A DNA stretch of 64,000 bases from Flavobacteriales bacterium (lineage in GTDB: Bacteria; Bacteroidota; Bacteroidia; Flavobacteriales_D; Parvicellaceae), in the NCBI GenBank assembly GCA_025210295.1, contig JAOASC010000043.1, positions 1-64,000 on the forward strand, written 5' to 3'. Positions 25,590 to 34,189 of this stretch are shown piece by piece; position 1 is the stretch's first letter, and every line of letters starts with the position of its first letter. Position numbers and translations under genes: made by a program. A model generated the notes under the pieces. It was not told the DNA's origin. It saw nothing but the letters and a program-made list of their open reading frames with translations, and ran no database searches.

Positions 25590-28526
25590 TTATTGTTGGT
25601 TATTGACTAATTGAACAACACCATTAAACAAAGCTTCTTTGTCATTATTGTCAATAATTTGAACATTCCATAAGTAAATATCATTAGGATAACTTTTTCT
25701 TGAGTTGGGTTGAATTCCATTCCATGGCTTGTTCATGGATGTTGTAGTATAAAGTAGTTTCCCTTTTTTATTGGTAATGGTCATTTTATAAGATTTGATG
25801 TTAGCTTTAGTATTGACTATGAAGTTATCATTTATACCATCACCATCAGGTGTAAATATGTTTGGAGCAGAGATGTTGAGGTTTTCTGTTTTGTTCTGTT
25901 CATTTTCAAAGCATGGAAAAGCAATACTTCTGAGCGTGTCTGTAAATCTTTTTTGCTCAAGTTCTTTTCGGTTTCTTCTCTCAATTTCTAAATTTAATTC
26001 GTTTTGTTGCGCTTGGTATTTTTTGAATAATTCTTCACGTTTATGTTTTTCTTCAAGTAACCGTTTACGATTGTTAAGTTGTTTATTCTTCTGTTTAATG
26101 GTTCGTTTCAATTGATCTTCAAAGTAGTTGAGTGCGTATAGCCCTTCAGAACCAACTAAAGATAGCTCGTCTTTTATCTTTGTAAGTGGAGTTTCTTTTT
26201 CTTCAATATGAATAGTTGTATCAGTATATGGATTATAATGTGTTATACCCCAATACAATTTTTTGTTTCGTTTAGTAAGGCTAAAAGTATAGGTATTGCT
26301 CATTTTTTTAGCTTCAACAGTGCTTCTTTTAGGGAATTTAGCCTGTGCTATATTGTTGCTGTTTAGTAATGGTGTTATGGTTTTTATCGTGTTCAAGTAC
26401 TGAAATATTCTACTAAAACCATCATGTTGGTTGGTTTCAATTTGAACTGTTTCAGAGCCATTAGCTAGAAGATGCGTATACTTGTCTATATTTTTCCATC
26501 CTAAAGAAGTCCATTGAGCGGCATAAGATGGAGTAGTAACAACCGAACGTTGAGGTGTTTGCTTTATAGGGAAGTTAGAAAGCTTATTAGGTTTTGAGGC
26601 CGTAAGTATAGTTTTTTGATAAGCTTTTCTATTGTTTTCGATTAAGTTTTTTAGCTGTTTAAGTTCCGCTGTTGTTTTTTGGTCCAAAGCCTGCTTCAGC
26701 TGGTTTAACTCGTTAGAATACTGTTTTTTCTTTTTATTGTAAAAATTAGATAGTTGCTGTTGGTAAATGTTATTAGCATCTTTTATGTTAGTTAGTTTTT
26801 GGTTATAGAACTCAAGGAATTGTTTTTTCATGCTTCCGGTTAATGAGTTCGCAACAATAGAGTCTGCGAGGTATAAATTGTTACCTAAGTTATCAATGTA
26901 TATTCCCAATAGACTATCGCCGTTATTGAGTTGGTGCAAATAAAAAATACGTTCTTCCATTTCTTTGGTTGCAATGTATGTATGTTCAAATTCGGAGCTT
27001 TTTATTGTCTTTATAGATAGTGGACGAATTCCACATTTTTTGTAGCTTTTCTTTTTTCCTTTAATTGTTTTGATCTTGCTTTTTCTTTTTCCAAAAGAAG
27101 TTGATTGATTTTCAGGTATAATACCTTCGAAAAGGGTAATGGTTGGAACAGTAATATTTTGATCGGTTATGGCTAATGCTTGTTGGGATGTTTGGTAGCC
27201 AACAAAACTAATTTCTAGTATATAGTTACCTGGCGAAATATTATCAAATGTATAGTTGCCATCAAAATCACTATTGGTTCCATATCGTACAATGTTATCT
27301 TTTCTGAGGGTAATGTTTACGAATGGCATAGGTTTACCACTTTCATCGATTATTGTACCATTGATGCTGGAGGCATTTTTATTTTTAAAATCAATTGTTC
27401 GTTCAGCTCCCCATCTTACCCCTAGACCATTTCTTTTTCTATTGCTAGATTCCTGAGGTATAAATGTTGTGCTTTCAGTGTTTGCTTCAGAAATGTCATC
27501 TAAACTGTAATACAAACTGTCTATAAGTTTTGGGGTAGCTTTGTTGTAGTTTTTAAAAGGTAAGTTTTCCGCTACACCGTTGGCGAATCCTTTGGGTAGG
27601 AAGTCTAAAAGGTTTAAATCTACTTTTGTAAGGTATTTCTTTAAAGGTTTAGGTGTGACCCAATTAATATTACCATTAATATCGATTTCACTGTCAAAAG
27701 CAAGCATACCTTTTTTTATACTTTGAGTTGGAATTTCAGTATAAATTGGAGCATTAGGATTTAGTTTTACTGGAGTTCCATTGTTAGAGGCATTTATATA
27801 AAACATCCCTCCAGTTTCTAATTGCTTTCCATTAGAAGTAGTGGTTAAATTATACAAAATCATATCTTTTAATGTAAGGGCTTCCACTAATTCAAAGTCT
27901 ATTGCTGAAGTAGCCAAATTATTATTACTGTCAACAAAAGCATTAGGAGGAATAATGATTAAGGTGCCTTGTTGTCCTTCGATTGTTTCACCCTTTTGAG
28001 GATCAACAACAAAGTGTTGGATAGTTGGCTCAACAAATGTTTTAACCCCTCCAATTTGGAAGTTATCATGAGTTGGAATATTCTTGCTAATTGTTTTTTT
28101 AGCGCTATAACTTTTTTGAGAGATCGTATCTTTTGATTCAGCTATTTCTGTTTGTTGAACATTTGAACTGTCATTAAAAGTAGCAATAGTTTCCCTAGTT
28201 TCTATGTTGGTCAGTTGTTTAGCATTGTAATGATGTTGGTTCTTCATTAAGAATGTAAAACCCACAGAAACAAAGGTTAAAATGAGGATTCCTAACCCTA
28301 ATTGCGTCCAAATATTCCAAAAGTTAGTGGCTTGGGAAACTGCTAAAACTTCTTTTCTAAATTGCGCTCGTCGAATCGCTTTGAGGAGCATTTGATGTGC
28401 TTCAACTTGTTCAGCCAAAATTGGATTTTGATGAAGTTGGTTTTCAAAAGCATGACGTGAGTCTTGATCTAATTGATGTGTTAAATACAACTCAATTTGT
28501 TCTATATTTTCTAGTTCTTTTCTCAT
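25590..28526 (-). CDS. Giant anti-sigma-factor-like protein with T9SS type B sorting domain
   Basis: 978 residues, directly downstream (12 nt) of an ECF sigma gene. Layout: cytoplasmic helical N-terminus (1-70, ENIEQIELYLTHQLDQDSRH, as in anti-sigma factors, no zinc motif); one membrane helix (about 72-94); a ZU5-like region (about 160-270, with GTLIIIPPNAFVD and LETGGMFYI); a carboxypeptidase-regulatory-like beta domain (about 385-465, GNYTFDNISPGNYILEISF); coiled coils (about 570-650 and 840-880); and a gliding-motility-type C-terminal domain (886-978, NIFTPDGDGINDNF). The N-terminus anchors it in the inner membrane while the C-terminal domain is normally a T9SS export signal, an odd combination. 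Role as anti-sigma factor is inferred from position and topology. Confidence 0.8.
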   Translation of the reverse strand: MRKELENIEQIELYLTHQLDQDSRHAFENQLHQNPILAEQVEAHQMLLKAIRRAQFRKEVLAVSQATNFWNIWTQLGLGILILTFVSVGFTFLMKNQHHYNAKQLTNIETRETIATFNDSSNVQQTEIAESKDTISQKSYSAKKTISKNIPTHDNFQIGGVKTFVEPTIQHFVVDPQKGETIEGQQGTLIIIPPNAFVDSNNNLATSAIDFELVEALTLKDMILYNLTTTSNGKQLETGGMFYINASNNGTPVKLNPNAPIYTEIPTQSIKKGMLAFDSEIDINGNINWVTPKPLKKYLTKVDLNLLDFLPKGFANGVAENLPFKNYNKATPKLIDSLYYSLDDISEANTESTTFIPQESSNRKRNGLGVRWGAERTIDFKNKNASSINGTIIDESGKPMPFVNITLRKDNIVRYGTNSDFDGNYTFDNISPGNYILEISFVGYQTSQQALAITDQNITVPTITLFEGIIPENQSTSFGKRKSKIKTIKGKKKSYKKCGIRPLSIKTIKSSEFEHTYIATKEMEERIFYLHQLNNGDSLLGIYIDNLGNNLYLADSIVANSLTGSMKKQFLEFYNQKLTNIKDANNIYQQQLSNFYNKKKKQYSNELNQLKQALDQKTTAELKQLKNLIENNRKAYQKTILTASKPNKLSNFPIKQTPQRSVVTTPSYAAQWTSLGWKNIDKYTHLLANGSETVQIETNQHDGFSRIFQYLNTIKTITPLLNSNNIAQAKFPKRSTVEAKKMSNTYTFSLTKRNKKLYWGITHYNPYTDTTIHIEEKETPLTKIKDELSLVGSEGLYALNYFEDQLKRTIKQKNKQLNNRKRLLEEKHKREELFKKYQAQQNELNLEIERRNRKELEQKRFTDTLRSIAFPCFENEQNKTENLNISAPNIFTPDGDGINDNFIVNTKANIKSYKMTITNKKGKLLYTTTSMNKPWNGIQPNSRKSYPNDIYLWNVQIIDNNDKEALFNGVVQLVNNQQ

Positions 28527-28538
28527 TTGAAGTCAGAT

Positions 28539-29081
28539 TTAAAGGTGAGTAGTTTTAGCTTGTTTACTTACATTTTCTAAACACTTATATTTTTGTGTTT
28601 TAGCAGAGTTGACACTTGAGTAGTTAAGTCGTTCTGCAATCTGTTTCATTGATAATTTTTCGAAATAGAACAATTGAATAATAGCCTTACATTTTTCTGT
28701 GATTTGGTTTAATAATTTTTCTAAAAGTTGAATTTTTTCTTCTTTTTCTTCATCATAGTTTAAGTCTTCATGGTTTAGTATCAATGTGTCTCGCCATTCC
28801 AATTCCTTTTTTTTGTTTTGCTTACGTAGTTCGTTTTTCCATAAAAAACGATTGATACCATATAAGTAGGTTGTTAATTTTGATGTTAAAACAAAGTCTT
28901 CAGTATCAATTTTTTCCAGTAGGATAATTAGGCTATCATTAAATATTTCTTGGGCTATGTCTGCGTTTCCGCCACTAGAAATAATGAGTTTTTTTATTTT
29001 AGGGAATTCCTTATAAAGTCTTTTTAAGGGGATGTTTCTATTCCCTTTTCTAATTTGTCTTATAATTTCTTGGTCTGTCAT
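28539..29081 (-). CDS. ECF-type RNA polymerase sigma factor
   Basis: 180 residues. Region 2 includes NADIAQEIFNDSLIILLEK and LTTYLYGINRFLWKNELRK; region 4 includes AIIQLFYFEKLSMKQIAERL with a helix-turn-helix ending NSAKTQKYKCLE. This matches ECF sigma factors of Bacteroidota. It overlaps no other gene and is followed after 12 nt by a membrane protein with anti-sigma topology. Two inverted repeats in the upstream region (29120-29148 and 29156-29170) are candidate regulatory sites, possibly autoregulation. Target genes cannot be read from sequence. Confidence 0.9.
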   Translation of the reverse strand: MTDQEIIRQIRKGNRNIPLKRLYKEFPKIKKLIISSGGNADIAQEIFNDSLIILLEKIDTEDFVLTSKLTTYLYGINRFLWKNELRKQNKKKELEWRDTLILNHEDLNYDEEKEEKIQLLEKLLNQITEKCKAIIQLFYFEKLSMKQIAERLNYSSVNSAKTQKYKCLENVSKQAKTTHL

Positions 29082-29119
29082 TCTACCTTTCTTTTCCCTT
29101 TTAATGTTATAAAAAGAAA

Positions 29120-29148
29120 AAGGTAACCTGCTTTTTTTTATTTACCTT
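29120..29148. promoter_or_regulatory. Inverted repeat AAGGTAA/TTACCTT upstream of the sigma gene
   Basis: 7-bp arms at 29120-29126 and 29142-29148 separated by 15 nt, in the divergent region between the sigma gene and trmB. Spacing and position suit an operator or a promoter-region element. Confidence 0.35.
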
Positions 29149-29155
29149 AAATAAC

Positions 29156-29170
29156 TTCTCATTATGAGAA
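29156..29170. promoter_or_regulatory. Palindrome TTCTCAT-T-ATGAGAA in the sigma/trmB divergent region
   Basis: A perfect 7-bp inverted repeat around one central base, about 55 nt before trmB and 75 nt before the sigma gene. It resembles a dimeric regulator site. No known consensus is recognised. Confidence 0.4.
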
Positions 29171-29202
29171 TATAAATTTACAAGAATTAAAAAACTTCTT
29201 TT

Positions 29203-29210
29203 TATACTTG
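29203..29210 (+). promoter_or_regulatory. Near-consensus -7 element (TATACTTG) for trmB
   Basis: One mismatch to TAnnTTTG, ending 15 nt before the trmB ATG. It suggests a very short leader. Confidence 0.35.
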
Positions 29211-29224
29211 CAAAAAAAAAGACA

Positions 29225-29899
29225 ATGGGAAAGGATAAATTAAAGCGTTTTGCAGAAATGGAGCATTTTGATAATGTTTTTCAGCCATCAATGGAAGAGG
29301 TGAAAGAGGGCTTTAGCATGAAAGGGAAATGGCATGCAGACTTTTTTAAAAATGATCATCCAATTGTTGTTGAGTTGGGGTGTGGTAGAGGAGAGTATAC
29401 TGTAGGAATGGCGCAAAGGTATCCTGAAAAGAATTTCATTGGGATAGACATTAAAGGTTCACGTATTTGGCGTGGTGCTAAGACTGGAGTAGAAGATCAA
29501 ATGCCGAATGTAGGTTTTGTTCGATCAAAAGTGGATTTTATTGAATATTTATTTGCAGAAAATGAAGTCTCAGAAATTTGGCTAACATTTTCAGATCCGC
29601 AACCTAAAAGGCCACGTAAACGTTTGTCATCAAAATTGTTTGTAGATCGTTATCGAAAAATAATGAAATCAGATGGTGTTGTAAATATGAAAACAGACAG
29701 TGATTTGTTGTTTGAGTCAACCCTGGAGCAAATAGAAGAGCATGGCTATCAAAAGTTATTGTCTTCTTGGGATGTCTATGGAGAGCTTGTGCTAACAGCA
29801 TCACAAGAGCTAATTGACTTAATGGAGATAAAAACGTTCTATGAGCAAAAGTGGTTGGAAGAAGGTAAAAAGATTAAATTTGTTCAATTTACAATCTAA
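29225..29899 (+). CDS. trmB: tRNA (guanine-46-N7)-methyltransferase
   Basis: 224 residues. The SAM-binding motif VVELGCGRGEYT (about 48-59) and NFIGIDIKGSR follow the Rossmann methyltransferase pattern; FSDPQPKRPRKRLSS corresponds to the FPDPWPKxxHxKRR motif of TrmB. It methylates G46 in the tRNA variable loop. It stands alone on the plus strand, and its stop codon begins a short run of 8-nt repeats. Confidence 0.93.
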   Translation: MGKDKLKRFAEMEHFDNVFQPSMEEVKEGFSMKGKWHADFFKNDHPIVVELGCGRGEYTVGMAQRYPEKNFIGIDIKGSRIWRGAKTGVEDQMPNVGFVRSKVDFIEYLFAENEVSEIWLTFSDPQPKRPRKRLSSKLFVDRYRKIMKSDGVVNMKTDSDLLFESTLEQIEEHGYQKLLSSWDVYGELVLTASQELIDLMEIKTFYEQKWLEEGKKIKFVQFTI

Positions 29900-29945
29900 T
29901 CATCTAATCATCTAATCATCTCATTAGCTCATCATCTCATTAGCT
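29893..29945. repeat. Tandem octamer repeats at the trmB stop
   Basis: From 29893: AATCTAAT, CATCTAAT, CATCTAAT, CATCTCAT, then TAGCT, CATCATCTCAT and TAGCT. The first unit includes the trmB stop codon. The units are imperfect 8-mers with a longer 16-nt period at the end. It is followed by an A/T-only hairpin (29952-29970) overlapping the stop of the protease gene on the other strand. Confidence 0.7.
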
Positions 29946-29955
29946 AATTACCTAA

Positions 29956-31875
29956 TTAATTCTTAATTAGTTTTTGTAGCGTACTTTCTTTAGCGTATCT
30001 TATTTCTAAAAGGTAGATTCCTTTTGCTAGTTGGCTTGTGTTAATCGTTAGCTCGTTGTTGGCATTAGCATCATGAGTAGAGCTCCACAATTGTTTTCCC
30101 TGTACATCTGTTAAGAATATTTCAACAGGTAAATCATTGATTTTATCACTTTCAAAATTGATAGTAAGTTGATCCCTAAATGGGTTAGGATAGGCTAAAC
30201 AGTTTTGATTATTTGTAAAAGTAGTTGTTAAGGTATCGTTGGAATGGTCTCCATCTTCAGTTTCATTGGGGTTATTAGAAATAATGGTGATGCTGTTTTC
30301 TCCTTGTGGAATAACACCAGTACTTGGTAAAGTTATGGATAAGGTGTCGTTGGTAGCTAAGTTTCCACTCCAGTTATAGCTGGATAATATGTTACCGTTT
30401 GTCCCATAATTAAAAGTAATTGTTGAAAGCGCTTCTTCTCCATTGTTTTTGATCAAAATCTTAGGAGTAACAGCGTTACCACAGTTGGTGGTCTCAGGAG
30501 TTAAAATAGCCACCATATAAACGTCGTTATCCGAAGCGTTAGGATCCCACCCATTGAGAGAAGTGGCTCCTGAATTTTGAGGGTCTAACCAGTCTTTTAG
30601 TCTTGTTGTAGAGCTTGTTCCATCCCAAGAAACAGAAAATTTACCGTAATAATCATTGACACTATTAGCGCAATTGGCCTGACCTCCGTGTAATTGGCCA
30701 ACAATTAAGTGGTTTTCATCCCATAATCCAGAACCAGAAGAACCACCTTCAGTAGTTGTATTTCTTTCCCATTGTAAAATACGCCATTCACCATTGGTAA
30801 TAGAGGTTCCAAAAGTTCCAGATACTGGAGCATCTTCATCAAATGCCAACTTTTTTACATCTCCTCTAGGGTGGTGAATACCTACTGTCTGAGTAGGAGT
30901 ATTACCCGAGTTATTCCAGCCAGCATAATAAACGTTATAGTTGTCAGGCGGGATTGTATTTAATTCAACCAATCCAAAATCAGAGCCTGCATTTCTTGCT
31001 TTTAAACTAGAACCGTTAATGGTATGGTTGTCTACAGCATCTTGACTGTTAGCAGTAATTTGACTGCCACATATTGGACTGTTATAATTAAATCTAAAAA
31101 TGGCACTTCCCATACTCTGGGGATTACAATGGTTGGCAGTAAGAAAATAAGGGGTGCCATCCTGAGCAGTATTGTTGACTAAAGAACCAGAACATAAACC
31201 GCCGCCATTTACTATTCTAGCTACCGAACGGATTTCCTTTTCCCAAGGAATCCCATCTGCACAAATAACATCCATGTTGCAACCTCCAGATTCATTGACT
31301 TTTAGTTGTCCATACCAGTTGTTGATATCTTCAAAGCCATGAACAACAGTTCCAATCAATAGTTGAGGAGTCGTTAAAGTGTTCTGAGGTTGATAGTACT
31401 CAATAATCATCTCATCTCCTTTAATAAGTTCAGTACCTAAAATATTGCTGTTGTTATTGTTGTATGAGGTATAGGCTCCAACAAGAGTAGTTTTCTCTGT
31501 GTTGTATACATGTAGGTATGCTCCATCAGGGAGGTAAAAATTAGAGAAGATAATATTGATAGATAAAGCGCCATCGCTCTTCAATTTTAATAAAGCAATT
31601 TGATCGCCATTGGGTAATAGGTTCCAAGTGGCTTCTTCTTTAAAGTCTATGTTTGTTTGGTGTTCATAGCCAAAACGATACATACCAGATTTGTTGATTC
31701 GGTTAGCATGTTCTTCTTCAATTACACGATCAAGATCAAAGGAGGGAAGTTGAAGGGGGGTAGGAGTAATTGATAGCTTGTTTTGAAAAGTGTAGGGTTT
31801 TATTTTGTTGTTGGTTTGACCATTTACAATTAAAAAACCGCAGATAAGAAGTGAAAAAAGTAAAAATAAGCGCAT
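29956..31875 (-). CDS. Secreted trypsin-like (lysyl endopeptidase-type) protease with T9SS sorting domain
   Basis: About 639 residues from the ATG at 31875, which gives a clean signal peptide MRLFLLFSLLICGFLIVNGQ; a longer frame start 51 nt upstream would run through a -7 promoter element. After an N-terminal prodomain the S1 domain shows the triad His249 (LTANHC), Asp299 (GSDFGLVE) and Ser380 (EGGSSGSGLWD). The C-terminal ~75 residues are a T9SS type A sorting domain (AYPNPFRDQLTINFE ... KGIYLLEIR). Cysteines around the S1 domain suggest disulfides. It is probably exported across the outer membrane and attached to the surface or released. Confidence 0.92.
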   Translation of the reverse strand: MRLFLLFSLLICGFLIVNGQTNNKIKPYTFQNKLSITPTPLQLPSFDLDRVIEEEHANRINKSGMYRFGYEHQTNIDFKEEATWNLLPNGDQIALLKLKSDGALSINIIFSNFYLPDGAYLHVYNTEKTTLVGAYTSYNNNNSNILGTELIKGDEMIIEYYQPQNTLTTPQLLIGTVVHGFEDINNWYGQLKVNESGGCNMDVICADGIPWEKEIRSVARIVNGGGLCSGSLVNNTAQDGTPYFLTANHCNPQSMGSAIFRFNYNSPICGSQITANSQDAVDNHTINGSSLKARNAGSDFGLVELNTIPPDNYNVYYAGWNNSGNTPTQTVGIHHPRGDVKKLAFDEDAPVSGTFGTSITNGEWRILQWERNTTTEGGSSGSGLWDENHLIVGQLHGGQANCANSVNDYYGKFSVSWDGTSSTTRLKDWLDPQNSGATSLNGWDPNASDNDVYMVAILTPETTNCGNAVTPKILIKNNGEEALSTITFNYGTNGNILSSYNWSGNLATNDTLSITLPSTGVIPQGENSITIISNNPNETEDGDHSNDTLTTTFTNNQNCLAYPNPFRDQLTINFESDKINDLPVEIFLTDVQGKQLWSSTHDANANNELTINTSQLAKGIYLLEIRYAKESTLQKLIKN

Positions 31876-31901
31876 AATCTTTTTATCGTTTGGTAGATGT
31901 A

Positions 31902-31909
31902 CAAAATTA
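31902..31909 (-). promoter_or_regulatory. Bacteroidota -7 promoter element for the protease gene
   Basis: On the minus strand this reads TAATTTTG, an exact TAnnTTTG match, 26 nt upstream of the chosen ATG at 31875. Confidence 0.55.
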
Positions 31910-31965
31910 CAAATAAAACTACTCAATTTGATAAAAGTTGTCTGGCGATTATCTTATTTGTGTCA

Positions 31966-33300
31966 TTATTCGTTCAGCCAGTTGTATTGGTACGAACCTT
32001 CTTTATAGTCTTCATCTAGTTTGATGTATACATCTTTAATTTTTGTGTTGGTCCACTGCTCAATAGCTTTAGCCTTTTTGTTTTGTAAAGCAAAACTTTG
32101 TATCAGTTGATAATCGTCTTTTAAATTAGCTTTGTGTGGAGACGTTTGCTCATTTAGTTTTAGTATTCTATAAGCAGCTCCATCTCTAGTTTGCATCAGT
32201 TGAGGTTCAGAAATTTCGTTAACTTTTAGCTGATTAATTCCTGCAAATATTTGAGGGTCTAATTCTCTCATGTCCCAAAGCATAGAACCAGCAGCTTCAT
32301 TGTATAAGATTCCTTCACTTCCTTTTGTTTGGTCATCATCACTATGTTTTAATACAGCAGCCTCCCAAGTAATCTTATTTTCATTAATCTCTTTTTTAAT
32401 ATCAATTAATTGACGTTTAGTTTCAGAGAGTTGTAGATCTCCAACTTTAAAGCTCAGCAAGATATGTTTTCCTTTAAATTGTTCTCCTCTACGCTCTTCA
32501 ATGAGTGTAATGTGATAACCATATTGCGTTTCAAATATTTCAGAAACTTCATTTAATGGTACTCTAAAAGCCACAGCATCAAATTCAGGAACAAAAGTTC
32601 CTCTGGTAACCCAGCCAAAGTACCCTCCTTGTGATTTTGATCCAGGGTCCTCTGAATAAAATTCGGCAGCAATGTCAAAGTTAAGTTCACCGCCAATAAT
32701 CTTATTGCGCAATTCAGTCAGTTTAGTTTTTATTTTCTTCTTCTCTTCGTAGGTAACTTCAGGTCTAATTACAATTTGAGAAACGGCAATTTTACTTCCG
32801 ATTTCGGGAACACTGTCTGATGGTATTTTATTGAAAAATGTTTTGATTTCTTTTGGAGAAACACTAACATCTTCAGTAATCTTTTGTTCCATTTGCTGAG
32901 TTTTCAATCGGTTTTCTATTTGTTCGAAAAACTCGTCTTTAATTTCTTCGATAGATTTTTCATAAAACTTTTCTAATTCAGCAATTCCGCCAATTTGAGC
33001 CGCAAAGTATTGAATTCTTTGATCCAATTCCGCTGATACTTGTTGTTCACTTACTTCAATACTGTCTATCTCGGCTTGATGTAACAATAGTTTTTGGAAC
33101 ATTAAATCTTCTAAGATTAAGGCTTCATCAGCTTTAGTCAATGTTAAACCTTGTTGTTTAGCTTGTATTTTTTGTCCCTCTATTTCTGAATACAAAACAG
33201 CTTTGTCACCAACAATAGCAACAACCTTGTCTATTAGTTTTTGAGCGTTAGCAATTGATAAAGAAAATACTATGGATAATATCGTTAAAATGTGTTTCAT
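31966..33300 (-). CDS. SurA-like periplasmic peptidyl-prolyl isomerase
   Basis: 444 residues. A signal peptide (MKHILTILSIVFSLSIANAQ) is followed by a SurA-type N-terminal chaperone domain (VVAIVGDKAVLYSEIEGQ) and two parvulin domains, the first clear at about 165-270 (KSQGGYFGWVTRGTFVPEF), the second more diverged. It assists folding of outer-membrane proteins in the periplasm. It is the last of three co-directional chaperone genes, 33 nt after the lipoprotein gene. Confidence 0.88.
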   Translation of the reverse strand: MKHILTILSIVFSLSIANAQKLIDKVVAIVGDKAVLYSEIEGQKIQAKQQGLTLTKADEALILEDLMFQKLLLHQAEIDSIEVSEQQVSAELDQRIQYFAAQIGGIAELEKFYEKSIEEIKDEFFEQIENRLKTQQMEQKITEDVSVSPKEIKTFFNKIPSDSVPEIGSKIAVSQIVIRPEVTYEEKKKIKTKLTELRNKIIGGELNFDIAAEFYSEDPGSKSQGGYFGWVTRGTFVPEFDAVAFRVPLNEVSEIFETQYGYHITLIEERRGEQFKGKHILLSFKVGDLQLSETKRQLIDIKKEINENKITWEAAVLKHSDDDQTKGSEGILYNEAAGSMLWDMRELDPQIFAGINQLKVNEISEPQLMQTRDGAAYRILKLNEQTSPHKANLKDDYQLIQSFALQNKKAKAIEQWTNTKIKDVYIKLDEDYKEGSYQYNWLNE

Positions 33301-33333
33301 TCTATTGTTTTGTTGTATGATAAACGGGGCAAA

Positions 33334-34188
33334 TTATTTTTTATTGTAAATGATGATCTGTTGCTTGTTAAGCGCGTCTTTATATAGGTTTTCGTTTAAT
33401 TCCTGTCTTAGTTTTTGAGTTCTTTGGTTGAGGATAATTGTTTTTATTTTTTCTTTTTCAAAGACCAAAGGTGAAGCCTCATCTTTAAGTTTGTAATCAA
33501 TGACATTCAAGTAGTAAGTCGTTTTATTTTCTTCGAATGAAATCTGTTTTTTATGTTTAATGAACGAAGAAATGTGAATGTTGTTTTCTAGTGGTATTTT
33601 TTCCATTACCTTATCAAAGTATATCCAGTTAGTAGTGTCCAAATGATATGTAACAGCATTAATTTGAGAAAAACTTTGAAGCGTAATGTAGTCTTCTGGC
33701 TTTTTTAATTGATACCATTCTTTGAGTTCTAATTGGTCAATTGAATCAGGGAATTGGGCATAATACCCTTTAATAATGTATCCTTTTAACGTAAAATCTT
33801 TGATGTGCTCTTGATAATAGTCTTCTATTTCAGTTTCCTCAATCAATGTATCTAAACGGTTTTCAATGTAGGCTTGCTCATAGGAATGAATGATAAGAGA
33901 TCTCCTGTAATTTTCAAGTCGTTCTTTCACGTTTTTGCTCTCTTCTGATAAGACTTCTTCCGCCTTTTGTAAAATAACTTGCTCTTTAGTCCAATTGTGA
34001 ATAAATTGCTCGATAAACTTTAAACTATCTGCAGAATTAAGCGCCTTAGGGATTTTTCTCAGAAGTTCATCTTCATAAAGAGAAACACTCCCTACACTAG
34101 CTATTTTAGCAGAGCTGTTTTGGTCTTGAGTATCATTACAACTAGCAAGTGTAACAACAATAAAAAATAAAATAAAGAGCTTATTCAC
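33334..34188 (-). CDS. PpiC/SurA-related lipoprotein without a rotamase domain
   Basis: 284 residues. The signal MNKLFILFFIVVTLASCND carries a lipobox (Cys17). The region VGSVSLYEDELLRKIPKAL and the helices after it resemble the N-terminal and linker part of SurA/PrsA-type foldases, but no parvulin core is visible. It sits 1 nt after the large PPIase gene and 33 nt before the SurA-like gene, so it is in the same operon. It is most likely a membrane-tethered chaperone partner rather than an isomerase. Confidence 0.7.
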   Translation of the reverse strand: MNKLFILFFIVVTLASCNDTQDQNSSAKIASVGSVSLYEDELLRKIPKALNSADSLKFIEQFIHNWTKEQVILQKAEEVLSEESKNVKERLENYRRSLIIHSYEQAYIENRLDTLIEETEIEDYYQEHIKDFTLKGYIIKGYYAQFPDSIDQLELKEWYQLKKPEDYITLQSFSQINAVTYHLDTTNWIYFDKVMEKIPLENNIHISSFIKHKKQISFEENKTTYYLNVIDYKLKDEASPLVFEKEKIKTIILNQRTQKLRQELNENLYKDALNKQQIIIYNKK

Positions 34189-34189
34189 G

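Noticed and set aside
29952-29970. CTAATTAA/TTAATTAG hairpin as a terminator for trmB and the protease
   Set aside because: All A-T pairs and no distinct T tract; too weak to call, though it lies at the right place.
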